Below are positions 16,629-26,683 of a stretch of DNA of 64,000 nt, piece after piece. The notes under the pieces are model-generated. The model ran no database searches. It saw only the letters and a list, made by a program, of their open reading frames with translations, and was not told the DNA's origin. The position numbers and the translations under genes are program-made. Each line of letters begins with the position of its first letter. Position 1 is the first letter of the stretch. The DNA comes from Mycobacterium sp. (lineage in GTDB: Bacteria; Actinomycetota; Actinomycetes; Mycobacteriales; Mycobacteriaceae), in the NCBI RefSeq assembly GCF_002863225.1, contig NZ_PKEK01000048.1:62001-126000 (forward strand), read 5' to 3'.

Positions 16629-19600
16629 ATGGTCGAAACGTCTTTCGCGCAATTGCGTCAGCGGCTTGACGGTGTGACGCTCCGCGACGCCGAACGCTTC
16701 CGCCGACGCCTGAGAAGCGTTCGCGGCGCAAAGCCGGAGAAGCTGCAACAACTCGCCGATCAGATCGCCGCGGCTGAAATCCTCCTGGCCGCTCGGCAGG
16801 CTGCCGTCCCAGAGGTCACCTACCCGCACCTGCCGATCAGCGAGCGACGTCAGGAGATCGCCGAGGCGATCCGTTCGCACCAGGTCGTCGTGGTGGCCGG
16901 CGAGACCGGGTCGGGCAAGACCACCCAGCTACCCAAAATATGCCTCGAGATGGGCCGCGGTGTCCGCGCCATGATCGGCCATACGCAGCCCCGACGGCTT
17001 GCCGCCCGCACAGTCGCACAACGGGTCGCCGACGAGCTGGGCACGCCGCTCGGCGAAGCCGTCGGCTATTCCGTGCGATTCAACGACCAGGTCAGCGACC
17101 GCACACTGGTCAAGCTGATGACCGACGGAATCCTGCTCGCCGAGATCCAGCGCGATCGCCGGTTGCTGCGCTACGACACCCTGATCATCGACGAAGCTCA
17201 CGAACACAGCCTCAACGTCGACTTCCTGCTCGGTTACCTTCACGAATTGTTGCCCCGCCGGCCCGACCTGAAAGTGGTCGTCACATCGGCGACAATCGAT
17301 CCGCAGCGCTTCGCAGCGCACTTCGGCGGCGCACCGATCATCGAGGTGTCCGGGCGGGCATATCCGGTCGAGATCAGATACAGACCACTGGAATTGCCGA
17401 TTCCCGCTGGGGCGCATGATGCTCCGGACGACCCGGACGACGAACTCGTACGCACCGAGATTCGCGACGAGGTCGACGCGATCGTCGACGCGATCCGGGA
17501 ACTGGAGACGGAACCACCGGGCGACGTCCTGGTGTTCCTGTCCGGCGAACGCGAAATCCGTGACACCGCAGAGGCATTGAGCGGCGTCACGTCCGCCGAG
17601 GTCCTGCCGCTGTACGCCCGGCTGCCGACGGCGGAGCAGATGAAAGTCTTCGCCCCGCACACCGCGCGACGTGTGGTGCTGGCGACCAACGTCGCCGAAA
17701 CATCCCTGACCGTGCCGGGCATCCGTTACGTCGTCGACCCCGGCAACGCCCGCATTTCGCGCTACAGCCGCCGCTTGAAAGTCCAGCGGCTACCCATCGA
17801 GCCGATCTCCGCGGCCTCGGCCGCCCAACGAGCCGGCCGTTGTGGGCGGGTAGCGCCGGGTGTGTGCATCCGCCTGTACTCCGAAGAAGATCACGCGGCG
17901 CGCCCGCCCTACACCGATCCGGAGATCCTGCGGACGAACCTGGCCGCAGTGCTGTTACAGATGGCGGCGCTGGAACTGGGTGCGGTGGAGGAGTTTCCGT
18001 TCCTTGATCCGCCGGACAGTCGCAGTATCCGCGACGGTGTCCAGCTGCTACAGGAACTCGGGGCCTTCGACCAGGACGGAAAGATCACCGACGTCGGTCG
18101 CCGACTCGCGCGGTTGCCGGTCGATCCGAGGCTGGGCCGGATGATCCTGGCCGCCGACGCCGAAGCTTGCGTGCGCGAGGTGCTGGTGTTGACCGCCGCG
18201 TTGACCATCCCTGATCCGCGCGAGCGGCCCTCCGAGCGCGAGGACGCCGCCCGGCAAAGCCACGCCCGGTTCACCGACGAACACTCCGATTTCATGTCCT
18301 ACCTCAACCTGTGGAACTACCTCCGGGAGCAACGAAAAACATTATCGAGCAGCGCGTTTCGGCGGATGTGCCGCAAAGAATTTCTGCACTACCTGCGAAT
18401 TCGGGAGTGGCAGGACCTCGTCGGGCAGCTGCGTGGCGTTGCCCGCGACCTCCAGATCGTCGAGTCCGACGAGCCGGCCGACGCCGCCTCCGTGCATGCG
18501 GCACTGCTGGCCGGGTTGCTGTCACATGTTGGCATGCGCCGAGAGGACGCCAGGGAATTCCAGGGCGCCCGCAACGCGCGGTTCCTCTTGGCGCCCGGCT
18601 CAGCGCTGGCCAAGCGACCGCCGCGATGGGTGGTGGTGGCGGAATTGGTGGAGACCAGTCGCCTGTACGGGCGCACCGCCGCGCGCATTCAGCCGGAGGT
18701 TGTCGAGCGGGTGGCGGGCGAACGCGTGCAACGCGCCTACAGCGAACCGCACTGGGACGCCGACCGCGGTGAGGTGATGTCCTACGAGAGAGTGACGCTC
18801 TACGGTCTGCCGCTCGTGGCGCGCCGCCGCGTTGGCTACGCGCGTGTCGAGCCGGTCATCGCGCGGGAATTGTTCCTCAGACATGCGCTGGTCGAGGGTG
18901 ATTGGCAGACCCGACATCATTTCGTGCGCGACAACGCGCAGTTGCGAGGCGAGCTCGAAGACTTGGAGGAACGCGCCCGCCGTAGGGATCTGCTCGTCGG
19001 CGACGACGAAATATATGAGTTCTACGACAAGCGGATCCCGGCCGACGTGGTTTCAGCCCGGCACTTCGACGCGTGGTGGCGCAAGCAGCGGCACAAGACA
19101 CCGGAGTTGCTGACCTTCGCCCGCGAAGACCTGCTCCGCCCCGTGAATGCCGCCGACGACGTCGGGCGGCCGGACGTGTGGCAGGCCGGCGATGTCGCGT
19201 TGCCGTTGACGTACCGTTTCGAGCCCGGCGCCTCAGACGACGGCGTCACCGTCCACGTACCGCTCGACGTGCTGGCGCGGCTGGGCGGTGACGAGTTCGC
19301 CTGGCAAGTGCCGGCGCTGCGTGAGGAGCTGGTCACCGCGCTCATCCGCTCGTTGCCGAAAGACCTGCGCCGCAACTTTGTTCCCGCTCCGGACACCGCC
19401 CGTGCGGTACTGGCGCACATCGACGGCGACCGTGAACCGCTGCTCACCTCGCTGCAGCGCGAATTACGACGCCGCACCGGCATTTTGGTACCGATGGATG
19501 CTTTCGACCTGGACAAGTTGCCCCCACACTTGCAGGTGACGTTTGCCGTCGAGTCACCCGGAGGCGGCGAACTCGCGCGCGGCAAAGATCTGCCGGCGCT

Positions 19601-20528
19601 ACAGCAGCGACTGGCGGCGTCGGCCCGGCGTGCGGTCGCCGACACGGTCGCCGGTGAATTGGAACGCACCGGTTTGCGGAACTGGCCCGACGATGTCGAG
19701 GAGCTGCCGGTGAGCGTCGAGCGCGTCGTCGAGGGACGCGCCGTGCGTGGGTATCCCGCCTTCGTCGACGAAGGTGGCAGCGTGGGCCTGCGGGTATTCG
19801 CGACGTCCGGCCAACAGCACGAGGCCTCGGGCCCCGGCCTACGCCGACTGTTGCGGCTGAGCTTGCCGGCTCCGTCCAAAGCCATTGAACGACAACTTGA
19901 TCCACGTACCCGCCTGGCCCTGCGAATCAATCCCGACGGTTCGCTCGCCGCGCTGCTCGATGACTGTGCCGACGCCGCAGTCGACGGGCTCCTTGCCGAA
20001 CCGGTATGGACGCGCCAGGGGTTCGTCGAGCTGCGTGGCAGGGTCGGGAAGTCGCTCGAGACCACAACTCTCGACATCGTGCGCCGCGTCGAAATGGTGC
20101 TGGCTGCCGCGCAGGAAGTGCAGTTGCGACTACCCGCTCAACCACCGCCGGCACAAGCGGACGCGATCGCCGATATCCGTGCCCAGCTGGAGCGTCTGCT
20201 GCCGCCTCGATTCGTCACCGTCACGGGTGCGCGCCTGAGCGACCTGACCCGCTACCTGACCGCGATTCGCCGGCGCCTCGAACAATTGCCCCAGGCGATC
20301 AAAGCCGACGGCGACCGGATGGCGCGCGTGCACGCGATCCAGGACGCCCACGGCGAACTGGTCCGGGCGTTACCCCCGCTGCGCGCCGCGGCCGCCGACG
20401 TCATCGACATCGCCTGGCAGATCGAGGAATTGCGGGTGAGCCTGTGGGCGCAGCAGCTCGGCACCCCGCGTCCGGTCAGCGAGCAGCGGATCTACCGTGC
20501 GATCGACCAGGCCGGCGGTGAATCCTAG
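16629..20528 (+). CDS. hrpA: ATP-dependent DEAH-box RNA helicase HrpA
   Basis: The protein is 1299 residues, the usual length for bacterial HrpA. Walker A is GETGSGKT (91-98), the DEAH box is D188-E-A-H191, motif III is VTSATID, and motif VI is QRAGRCGRV. These are followed by the HA2/OB-fold region and a long C-terminal DUF3418-type domain with the late SEQRIYRAIDQ end. HrpA unwinds structured RNA and, in E. coli, rescues or splits stalled ribosomes. The 3' end overlaps the sirR stop on the opposite strand by 4 nt. Single-gene transcription is likely. Confidence 0.95.
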   Translation: MVETSFAQLRQRLDGVTLRDAERFRRRLRSVRGAKPEKLQQLADQIAAAEILLAARQAAVPEVTYPHLPISERRQEIAEAIRSHQVVVVAGETGSGKTTQLPKICLEMGRGVRAMIGHTQPRRLAARTVAQRVADELGTPLGEAVGYSVRFNDQVSDRTLVKLMTDGILLAEIQRDRRLLRYDTLIIDEAHEHSLNVDFLLGYLHELLPRRPDLKVVVTSATIDPQRFAAHFGGAPIIEVSGRAYPVEIRYRPLELPIPAGAHDAPDDPDDELVRTEIRDEVDAIVDAIRELETEPPGDVLVFLSGEREIRDTAEALSGVTSAEVLPLYARLPTAEQMKVFAPHTARRVVLATNVAETSLTVPGIRYVVDPGNARISRYSRRLKVQRLPIEPISAASAAQRAGRCGRVAPGVCIRLYSEEDHAARPPYTDPEILRTNLAAVLLQMAALELGAVEEFPFLDPPDSRSIRDGVQLLQELGAFDQDGKITDVGRRLARLPVDPRLGRMILAADAEACVREVLVLTAALTIPDPRERPSEREDAARQSHARFTDEHSDFMSYLNLWNYLREQRKTLSSSAFRRMCRKEFLHYLRIREWQDLVGQLRGVARDLQIVESDEPADAASVHAALLAGLLSHVGMRREDAREFQGARNARFLLAPGSALAKRPPRWVVVAELVETSRLYGRTAARIQPEVVERVAGERVQRAYSEPHWDADRGEVMSYERVTLYGLPLVARRRVGYARVEPVIARELFLRHALVEGDWQTRHHFVRDNAQLRGELEDLEERARRRDLLVGDDEIYEFYDKRIPADVVSARHFDAWWRKQRHKTPELLTFAREDLLRPVNAADDVGRPDVWQAGDVALPLTYRFEPGASDDGVTVHVPLDVLARLGGDEFAWQVPALREELVTALIRSLPKDLRRNFVPAPDTARAVLAHIDGDREPLLTSLQRELRRRTGILVPMDAFDLDKLPPHLQVTFAVESPGGGELARGKDLPALQQRLAASARRAVADTVAGELERTGLRNWPDDVEELPVSVERVVEGRAVRGYPAFVDEGGSVGLRVFATSGQQHEASGPGLRRLLRLSLPAPSKAIERQLDPRTRLALRINPDGSLAALLDDCADAAVDGLLAEPVWTRQGFVELRGRVGKSLETTTLDIVRRVEMVLAAAQEVQLRLPAQPPPAQADAIADIRAQLERLLPPRFVTVTGARLSDLTRYLTAIRRRLEQLPQAIKADGDRMARVHAIQDAHGELVRALPPLRAAAADVIDIAWQIEELRVSLWAQQLGTPRPVSEQRIYRAIDQAGGES

Positions 20529-21220
20529 CGGGCGACCATCCAAATCGCCTGGGCAGCGGGACTTCCCAGGTCCACCGTGACAGGCAGGCCGTCAGCCGAC
20601 TCCACCACAACCGAGATCATCCCGGCGAATTCGCGGCGGGTGAGCACCCGCAACCGGGAGTCGAGGCTGATGCCGATGGTGTCGAAGTAGCGCAGCATCT
20701 CGGGGTCTTTGTCCGATATCCGCGCGACCGTGCCCGCGTCGCCGTCGGCGCACGACCACAGCTGGCGTGCGGGCGGGGTCGGCACCTGGCCGTCCGAGCC
20801 CGGGATGGGGTCGCCGTGCGGGTCGCGCTGTGGGAACCCCAGCTTGGCGTCGATGCGCGCGATGAGCCGATCCGACACCGCGTGCTCGAGCACCTCGGCC
20901 TCGTCGTGAACCTCGTCCCACCCGTAGCCGAGTTCCTTGACCAGGAACGTCTCCAGCAGCCGGTGACGACGGACCATCGCCAGCGCCGCTCGGCGGCCGG
21001 AATCGGTCAACGTCACCGCGCCGTATTTCTCGTGGTCGACCAGGCCCTGCTCGGCGAGCTTGCGGATCGATTCCGAGGCGGTGCTGGCGGACACGCCGAG
21101 CTTGTCGGCCAGCATCTTGGTGCTGACTTTGTCCAGCGACCATTCCTGGGCGTTCCAGATGACTTTGAGGTAGTCCTGGGCAACCGCGGTGAGCTCATTG
21201 GACTCGTCGGCAGGGCGCAC
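20525..21220 (-). CDS. sirR: DtxR/MntR-family metal-dependent regulator SirR
   Basis: The protein is 231 residues. An N-terminal winged helix (SASTASESIRKLAEQGLVDHEKYGAVTLT) is followed by the DtxR dimerisation and metal-binding domain (RRHRLLETFL, DEVHDEAEVLEHAVSD) and a C-terminal SH3-like FeoA domain (about 155-231). Residue choice in the metal site resembles Mn-responsive MntR more than iron-responsive IdeR. The orthologue lies at the same place in M. tuberculosis (Rv2788, recalled). It is divergent from ribF. I saw no clear metal box in the 79-bp gap. Confidence 0.88.
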   Translation of the reverse strand: MRPADESNELTAVAQDYLKVIWNAQEWSLDKVSTKMLADKLGVSASTASESIRKLAEQGLVDHEKYGAVTLTDSGRRAALAMVRRHRLLETFLVKELGYGWDEVHDEAEVLEHAVSDRLIARIDAKLGFPQRDPHGDPIPGSDGQVPTPPARQLWSCADGDAGTVARISDKDPEMLRYFDTIGISLDSRLRVLTRREFAGMISVVVESADGLPVTVDLGSPAAQAIWMVAR

Positions 21221-21232
21221 AACGAAAGTTTA
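21221..21232 (-). promoter_or_regulatory. Leaderless promoter of sirR (TAAACT)
   Basis: On the minus strand TAAACT (21232-21227) is followed by 6 nt and GTG 21220. It supports a GTG start for sirR and a transcript with little or no leader. Confidence 0.45.
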
Positions 21233-21286
21233 AGCAATCCTCACCTGATCTGCGGCTCTCCCACGACCGCGCGCTACCTTGCCCCG

Positions 21287-21292
21287 TAGGCT
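21287..21292 (+). promoter_or_regulatory. Leaderless promoter of ribF (TAGGCT)
   Basis: TAGGCT at 21287-21292, then 7 nt, then GTG 21300. This decides between several in-frame starts (TTG 21279, GTG 21294, GTG 21300) in favour of 21300. Confidence 0.45.
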
Positions 21293-21299
21293 TGTGGTC

Positions 21300-22274
21300 G
21301 TGCAACGGTGGCGTGGCCAGGACGAGATCCCGACGGATTGGGGTCGATGCGTGCTCACCATCGGCGTGTTCGATGGCCTACACCGTGGGCACGCCGAGCT
21401 GATCGAGCATGCGGTCAAGTCGGGTCGGGAGCGCGGCGTTCCCACCGTGCTGATGACCTTCGATCCGCACCCGATGGAGGTCGTGCACCCCGGCAGCCAC
21501 CCCGCTCAGCTGACGACGCTGACCCGGCGGGCCGAACTCGCTGAGGAATTCGGCATCGATGTCTTCCTCGTCATGCCCTTCACGTCGACCTTCATGAAGC
21601 TCACTCCGGAGCGTTACGTCCGCGAGCTACTCGTCGAGGATCTGCACGTGGTGGAAGTTCTGGTGGGGGAGAACTTCACCTTCGGCAAGAAGGCCGCGGG
21701 CACCGTCGAGACCCTGCGCAGCGCGGGTGCGCGATTCGGGTTCGCGGTGGAGGCGATGTCGTTGGTGGCCGAGCACCACAGCACCGAGACGGTGACGTTC
21801 TCGTCGACCTACATCCGGTCCTGCGTCGACGCCGGCGACGTGGTCGCGGCTGCCGATGCGCTGGGCCGTCCACACCGGGTCGAAGGTGTGGTGGTCCGCG
21901 GTGACGGCCGCGGGACCGAACTGGGCTTTCCCACGGCGAACGTGGCTCCGCCGATGCACTCGGCCATCCCCGCCGACGGCGTGTATGCGGCCTGGTTCAC
22001 CGTGCTGGGCCACGGCCCGGTCACCGGGAGCGTGGTCCCGGGCGAGCGTTATCAGGCCGCGGTGTCGGTGGGCACCAACCCGACGTTCTCCGGTCGCACC
22101 CGCACGGTCGAGGCGTTCGTCCTGGACACCGCCGCAGACCTGTACGGACAGCATGTGGCGCTGGACTTCGTCGCGCGCATCCGCGGGCAGGAGAAGTTCA
22201 ATTCGGTGGACGACCTGGTGGTCGCGATGGGCGCGGACACCGACCGGGCCCGCACGCTGCTTTCCGCAGGCTGA
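21300..22274 (+). CDS. ribF: Bifunctional riboflavin kinase/FAD synthetase
   Basis: The protein is 324 residues from GTG 21300. The N-terminal adenylyltransferase domain has TIGVFDGLHRGHAEL and the SSTYIRSCVDAGDV block. The C-terminal flavokinase domain has GRGTELGFPTAN and the NPTFSGRTRTVEAFVLD region. It converts riboflavin to FMN and then FAD using two ATP. The order ribF-rpsO-gpsI is conserved in mycobacteria. The start was set by the TAGGCT hexamer; a longer version from TTG 21279 would add seven residues. Confidence 0.94.
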   Translation: MQRWRGQDEIPTDWGRCVLTIGVFDGLHRGHAELIEHAVKSGRERGVPTVLMTFDPHPMEVVHPGSHPAQLTTLTRRAELAEEFGIDVFLVMPFTSTFMKLTPERYVRELLVEDLHVVEVLVGENFTFGKKAAGTVETLRSAGARFGFAVEAMSLVAEHHSTETVTFSSTYIRSCVDAGDVVAAADALGRPHRVEGVVVRGDGRGTELGFPTANVAPPMHSAIPADGVYAAWFTVLGHGPVTGSVVPGERYQAAVSVGTNPTFSGRTRTVEAFVLDTAADLYGQHVALDFVARIRGQEKFNSVDDLVVAMGADTDRARTLLSAG

Positions 22275-22282
22275 CCAGCGAA

Positions 22283-22313
22283 TTGAGGCTCTAGCGGGCC
22301 CCACTGCTAAACT
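22283..22313 (+). promoter_or_regulatory. Putative rpsO promoter
   Basis: TTGAGG (22283-22288) and TAAACT (22308-22313) make a plausible -35/-10 pair with a slightly long 19-nt spacer. The transcript would have a leader of roughly 75 nt before GTG 22397. The position between ribF and rpsO fits a separate ribosomal-protein promoter. Confidence 0.4.
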
Positions 22314-22396
22314 TCCGGCGACACAGCGCGTGCTGCAGTTCGCGGCGGCCGCGCCTCAACAGAGAAGTTCGCGGACCTTTTGATGGAGATACATTC

Positions 22397-22666
22397 GTGG
22401 CGCTTACCGCCGAGCAGAAAAAAGAAATCCTGGGCTCCTACGGCCTGCATGCAACCGACACCGGTTCCCCCGAGGCTCAGGTCGCGCTGCTGACCAAGCG
22501 GATCGCCGACCTCACCGAGCACCTCAAGCTGCACAAGCACGACCACCACTCGCGTCGCGGACTGCTGCTGCTGGTGGGCCGGCGCCGTCGTCTGCTGAAG
22601 TACGTCGCCCAGGTCGACGTCGAGCGCTACCGCTCGCTGATCGAGCGGCTGGGTCTGCGCCGCTGA
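22397..22666 (+). CDS. rpsO: 30S ribosomal protein S15
   Basis: The protein is 89 residues, the standard S15 length. It begins [31 protein letters not shown], and [26 protein letters not shown] is the conserved rRNA-contact region. S15 binds 16S rRNA helices 20-22 early in small-subunit assembly. GTG start preceded by TGGAGAT. It is followed by gpsI, as in most bacteria, but with a 397-nt gap that holds its own probable promoter. Confidence 0.97.
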   Translation: MALTAEQKKEILGSYGLHATDTGSPEAQVALLTKRIADLTEHLKLHKHDHHSRRGLLLLVGRRRRLLKYVAQVDVERYRSLIERLGLRR

Positions 22667-23063
22667 CCCCGTCCTTCGCCGGACGTGAACAGTCGCGCAT
22701 CCGACCGGCGAGCCTTCACAACGGGTTGAGCGTCGCGAGGTCGTCGCGACTTAAAGAACCGCCAGGTCGGCGTGTAGAGTTAGAGGCGTTTTGGGCCCAT
22801 CGGCCCGAGCGAGGTGCGGCGTGCGCAATCCGCGCGCACCGTTCCAGCGAGGCACAACAGGACTTCGAAGGAAGACAAGTCTGTATCGCGCGGTCTTCGG
22901 TAGTGGCAGCCGAGCTCCCCGGTTCCGGGGTAGGTCGGCCGCTTCGATCGACGGCCGTCGCCGCATCAGACTCCGCGTCCTCCAGGGCTGTCCCGCAACC
23001 CGCAGGGTTGTGCGTGCCTGCGCGAAATAGCTGAACAGATCCAGAGAGGCTGCGCGGACGCAT
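22667..23063 (+). other. Long rpsO-gpsI intergenic region with structured gpsI leader
   Basis: No convincing gene lies in these 397 nt. After rpsO there is a 5-bp stem (CGTCC/GGACG, 22670-22685) without a U-tract, a weak terminator at best. A possible promoter is TTAAAG (22751-22756) plus TAGAGT (22775-22780), 18-nt spacer. The resulting leader of about 275 nt contains stems at 22917-22930 (CCCCGG-TT-CCGGGG) and 22996-23010 (CAACCC-GCA-GGGTTG) and the repeated block CGGCCG around 22935-22960. Such a long leader before the polynucleotide phosphorylase gene is consistent with mRNA-level autoregulation, as known for E. coli pnp. Confidence 0.5.
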
Positions 23064-25349
23064 ATGTCTGTAGCTGAAATTGACGAAGGCGTGTTCGAGT
23101 CGACCGCCACCATTGACAACGGGAGCTTCGGCACCCGCACCATCCGTTTCGAGACCGGCCGGCTGGCCAAGCAGGCCGCCGGCGCCGTCGTCGCCTACCT
23201 CGACGACGAAACCATGCTGCTGTCGGCCACCACCGCCAGCAAGTCGCCGAAGGACCACTTCGATTTCTTCCCGCTGACGATCGACGTCGAAGAGCGCATG
23301 TACGCCGCGGGCCGCATCCCCGGTTCGTTCTTCCGCCGCGAAGGCCGTCCGTCGACCGACGCGATCCTGACCTGCCGCCTGATCGACCGTCCGCTGCGGC
23401 CGACGTTCGTGTCCGGGTTGCGCAACGAAATCCAGGTCGTCGTGACCATTTTGAGCCTGGACCCCAAGGACCTGTACGACGTGCTGGCCATCAACGCCGC
23501 GTCGGCGTCGACCCAGATCTCGGGCCTGCCCTTCGCCGGCCCGGTCGGTGGTGTGCGCGTCGCGCTCATCGACGGCCAGTGGGTCGCGTTCCCGACCGTC
23601 GAGCAGCTCGAGAACGCCGTGTTCGACATGGTCGTCGCGGGCCGCAAGACGGCCGATGATGTCGCGATCATGATGGTCGAGGCCGAGGCCACCGACAACG
23701 TGATCGACCTCGTCGCCGGCGGCGCGGGTGCGCCCACCGAAAGTGTTGTGGCAGAGGGCCTGGAGGCCGCCAAGCCGTTCATCGCCGCGTTGTGTACCGC
23801 TCAGCAGGAGCTGCACGACGCCGCCGGCAAGGAGACCGCCGAGTACCCGTTGTTCCCGGAGTACCAGGACGACGTCTTCTACGCGGTGTCCTCGGTGGCC
23901 ACCGACGAGCTGGCCAAGGCGCTCACCATCGGCGGCAAGGCCGAGCGCGATCAGCGCACCGACGAGCTCAAGTCCGAGGTGCTCGCGCGGCTCGCCGAGA
24001 CCTACGAGGGTCGTGAGAAGGAAGTCAGCGCCGCATTCCGGTCGTTGACCAAAAAGCTTGTGCGCCAGCGCATCCTGACCGACCACTTCCGCATCGACGG
24101 CCGCGGCATCACCGACATCCGCGCGTTGTCCGCCGAGGTCGCGGTCATCCCGCGGACCCACGGCAGCGCCCTCTTCGAGCGTGGCGAGACCCAGATCATG
24201 GGCGTCACCACCCTCGACATGGTCAAGATGGCTCAGCAGATCGATTCGCTGGGGCCGGAGACGTCCAAGCGCTACATGCACCACTACAACTTCCCGCCGT
24301 TCTCCACCGGCGAGACCGGCCGGGTCGGCTCGCCCAAGCGGCGTGAGATCGGCCACGGTGCGCTGGCGGAGCGGGCCCTGGTGCCGGTGCTGCCCAGCAT
24401 CGAGGAATTTCCCTATGCCATCCGTCAGGTGTCGGAAGCGTTGAGCTCCAACGGTTCTACGTCGATGGGCTCGGTGTGCGCCTCGACCCTGTCGCTGCTG
24501 AACGCCGGTGTGCCGCTCAAGGCGCCGGTGGCCGGCATCGCGATGGGCCTGGTCTCCGACGATGTCGAGGTGGACGGAAAGACCGAGCGTCGCTTCGTCA
24601 CCCTCACCGACATCCTCGGTGCCGAGGATGCCTTCGGTGACATGGACTTCAAGTGCGCGGGCACCAAGGACTTCGTCACCGCGCTGCAGTTGGACACCAA
24701 GCTCGACGGCATCCCGTCACAGGTGCTGGCGGGTGCGCTCGCCCAGGCCAAGGATGCCCGGCTGACCATCCTCGAGGTGATGGCCGAGGCCATCGACGAG
24801 CCCGACGAGATGAGCCCGTTCGCGCCGCGGATCACCACGATCAAGGTGCCGATCGACAAGATCGGCGAAGTGATCGGGCCCAAGGGCAAGATGATCAACT
24901 CGATCACCGAGGAGACCGGCGCGCAGATCTCGATCGAGGACGACGGCACGGTGTTCGTCGGCGCCAGCAACGGCGAGGCCGCGCAGGCCGCGATCGACAA
25001 GATCAACGCGATCGCGAACCCGCAGCTGCCCAAGACCGGTGAGCGGTTCCTCGGAACCGTGGTCAAGACAACCGATTTCGGTGCGTTCGTATCGTTGCTG
25101 CCGGGCCGCGACGGGCTGGTGCACATATCCAAGCTCGGTCGGGGTAAGCGCATCGCGAAGGTCGAAGACGTGGTGAGCGTCGGCGACAAGCTGCGCGTCG
25201 AGATCGCCGACATCGACAAGCGGGGCAAGATCTCGCTGGTGCTCGTCGACGACGACGCTGCCGGGGACGCCGGCAACGGTGACGCTGCTCCCACCGCGGA
25301 GACCGCGCACGCGCCGACGGAAGCCGATGCCGCGACGGCCAGCAGTTAG
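23064..25349 (+). CDS. gpsI: Polynucleotide phosphorylase / guanosine pentaphosphate synthetase
   Basis: The protein is 761 residues. It has two RNase PH-like domains (about 15-270 and 345-590; the second holds [14 protein letters not shown] and the [23 protein letters not shown] active-site region), then a KH domain ([21 protein letters not shown]) and an S1 domain ([26 protein letters not shown]). It degrades RNA 3' to 5' by phosphorolysis; the actinobacterial form has also been linked to pppGpp synthesis. It overlaps pepR by 23 nt, so the two are co-translated. Confidence 0.96.
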   Translation: MSVAEIDEGVFESTATIDNGSFGTRTIRFETGRLAKQAAGAVVAYLDDETMLLSATTASKSPKDHFDFFPLTIDVEERMYAAGRIPGSFFRREGRPSTDAILTCRLIDRPLRPTFVSGLRNEIQVVVTILSLDPKDLYDVLAINAASASTQISGLPFAGPVGGVRVALIDGQWVAFPTVEQLENAVFDMVVAGRKTADDVAIMMVEAEATDNVIDLVAGGAGAPTESVVAEGLEAAKPFIAALCTAQQELHDAAGKETAEYPLFPEYQDDVFYAVSSVATDELAKALTIGGKAERDQRTDELKSEVLARLAETYEGREKEVSAAFRSLTKKLVRQRILTDHFRIDGRGITDIRALSAEVAVIPRTHGSALFERGETQIMGVTTLDMVKMAQQIDSLGPETSKRYMHHYNFPPFSTGETGRVGSPKRREIGHGALAERALVPVLPSIEEFPYAIRQVSEALSSNGSTSMGSVCASTLSLLNAGVPLKAPVAGIAMGLVSDDVEVDGKTERRFVTLTDILGAEDAFGDMDFKCAGTKDFVTALQLDTKLDGIPSQVLAGALAQAKDARLTILEVMAEAIDEPDEMSPFAPRITTIKVPIDKIGEVIGPKGKMINSITEETGAQISIEDDGTVFVGASNGEAAQAAIDKINAIANPQLPKTGERFLGTVVKTTDFGAFVSLLPGRDGLVHISKLGRGKRIAKVEDVVSVGDKLRVEIADIDKRGKISLVLVDDDAAGDAGNGDAAPTAETAHAPTEADAATASS

Positions 25350-26679
25350 CCCGGCGACGCCTTCGTTACGCCGCGGCCGGCGCAGTTCTGAGCCAGCCGC
25401 GGCGTTTCGGCGTACTTCACTACCCGGCGGGCTGCGGGTTGTCACCGAATTCCTCCCCGGGGTCCGGTCGGCATCGGTCGGGGTGTGGGTCGGTGTCGGG
25501 TCGCGCGACGAGGGTGCCACGGTGGCTGGTGCCGCGCACTTCCTGGAGCACCTGCTGTTCAAGTCGACCCCGACGCGCACGGCCGTCGACATCGCGCAGG
25601 CGATGGACGCGGTCGGCGGGGAGCTCAACGCCTTCACCTCCAAGGAGCACACCTGCTACTACGCCCACGTCCTCGACAGTGACCTGGCGCTGGCCGTGGA
25701 CTTGGTCAGTGATGTGGTGCTCAACGGGCGTTGCGCCGCAAGCGATGTCGAGCTGGAACGCGCCGTCGTCCTGGAAGAGATCGCGATGCGCGACGACGAT
25801 CCCGAGGACGCGTTGGCCGACCAGTTCCTGGCGGCGCTGTTCGGCGATCATCCGGTCGGCCGCCCGGTGATCGGCAGCGTCCAGTCGGTGTCGTCGATGA
25901 CACGGGCTCAGCTGCATTCGTTTCACCAGCGGCGCTACACGCCCGAGCGGATGGTCGTCGCGGTGGCCGGCAACATCGACCACGACGACGTCGTCGCCCT
26001 GGTGCGGGAACACTTCGGGCCACGGTTGGTGCGGGGCCGTCAAGCGATCGAACCCCGCAAGGGCGCCGGCCGCGTCACCGGTCGCCCGCGCCTGTCGGTG
26101 GCCAACCGGGAGGCCGAGCAGACCCACGTATTCCTCGGTGTGCGGACCCCGGGTCGGCACTGGAAGCATCGCTGGGCACTGTCGGTGCTCAATACGGCGC
26201 TGGGTGGCGGCCTGAGTTCCCGCCTGTTCCAACAAGTTCGGGAGTCGCGCGGACTGGCGTATTCGGTCTATTCGTCCTTGGACACGTTCTCCGACGCCGG
26301 AGCTCTGTCGGTGTACGCCGCGTGCCTACCGGAGCGGTTCGCCGAAGTGACCCGGGTGACCGCCGACGTACTCGAAGAAGTCGGGCGCGACGGTATCACC
26401 GAGACCGAATGCCGGATTGCCAAAGGCTCGTTGCGCGGCGGACTGGTGCTCGGACTGGAGGACTCCAGTTCACGAATGCACCGCATCGGTCGTGGCGAAC
26501 TCAACTACGCTGAGCACCGAAGCATCGATCGGACGCTGCAGGAGCTCGATGAGGTCACCCTGGACGAGGTCAACGCGATTGCGCGCCAACTCCTACGCAA
26601 GCCCTACGGCGCAGCCGTTCTCGGGCCGCATCAGTCGAAGAAGACTCTGCCGCAACAACTTCGGACTATGACGGGGTAG
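25327..26679 (+). CDS. pepR: M16-family zinc protease PepR
   Basis: The protein is 450 residues. The inverted zinc motif HxxEH is seen in [14 protein letters not shown] with the distal Glu in the [15 protein letters not shown] region, and the C-terminal half-domain carries the Arg-Tyr block (RGLAYSVYS). M16 peptidases form a chamber that degrades peptides. ATG 25327 starts 23 nt before the gpsI stop and gives the MPRR start seen in the M. tuberculosis orthologue; an in-frame start further upstream is less likely. The gpsI-pepR order is conserved in actinobacteria. Confidence 0.93.
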   Translation: MPRRPAVSPATPSLRRGRRSSEPAAAFRRTSLPGGLRVVTEFLPGVRSASVGVWVGVGSRDEGATVAGAAHFLEHLLFKSTPTRTAVDIAQAMDAVGGELNAFTSKEHTCYYAHVLDSDLALAVDLVSDVVLNGRCAASDVELERAVVLEEIAMRDDDPEDALADQFLAALFGDHPVGRPVIGSVQSVSSMTRAQLHSFHQRRYTPERMVVAVAGNIDHDDVVALVREHFGPRLVRGRQAIEPRKGAGRVTGRPRLSVANREAEQTHVFLGVRTPGRHWKHRWALSVLNTALGGGLSSRLFQQVRESRGLAYSVYSSLDTFSDAGALSVYAACLPERFAEVTRVTADVLEEVGRDGITETECRIAKGSLRGGLVLGLEDSSSRMHRIGRGELNYAEHRSIDRTLQELDEVTLDEVNAIARQLLRKPYGAAVLGPHQSKKTLPQQLRTMTG

Positions 26680-26683
26680 CACG

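Noticed and set aside
21221..21299. IdeR/MntR metal box between sirR and ribF
   Set aside because: I could not find a symmetric AT-rich box matching a known DtxR-family site.
22670..22685. Hairpin after rpsO as intrinsic terminator
   Set aside because: Only a 5-bp stem and no U-tract; recorded only as a weak element.
22791..23030. 79-residue Arg-rich frame in the gpsI leader, TTG start
   Set aside because: No ribosome site, biased composition and no recognisable family; more likely untranslated leader.
22716..24356. 546-residue open frame antisense to gpsI
   Set aside because: It runs opposite a clearly conserved gene; high GC produces long antisense frames. No start site or family motif.
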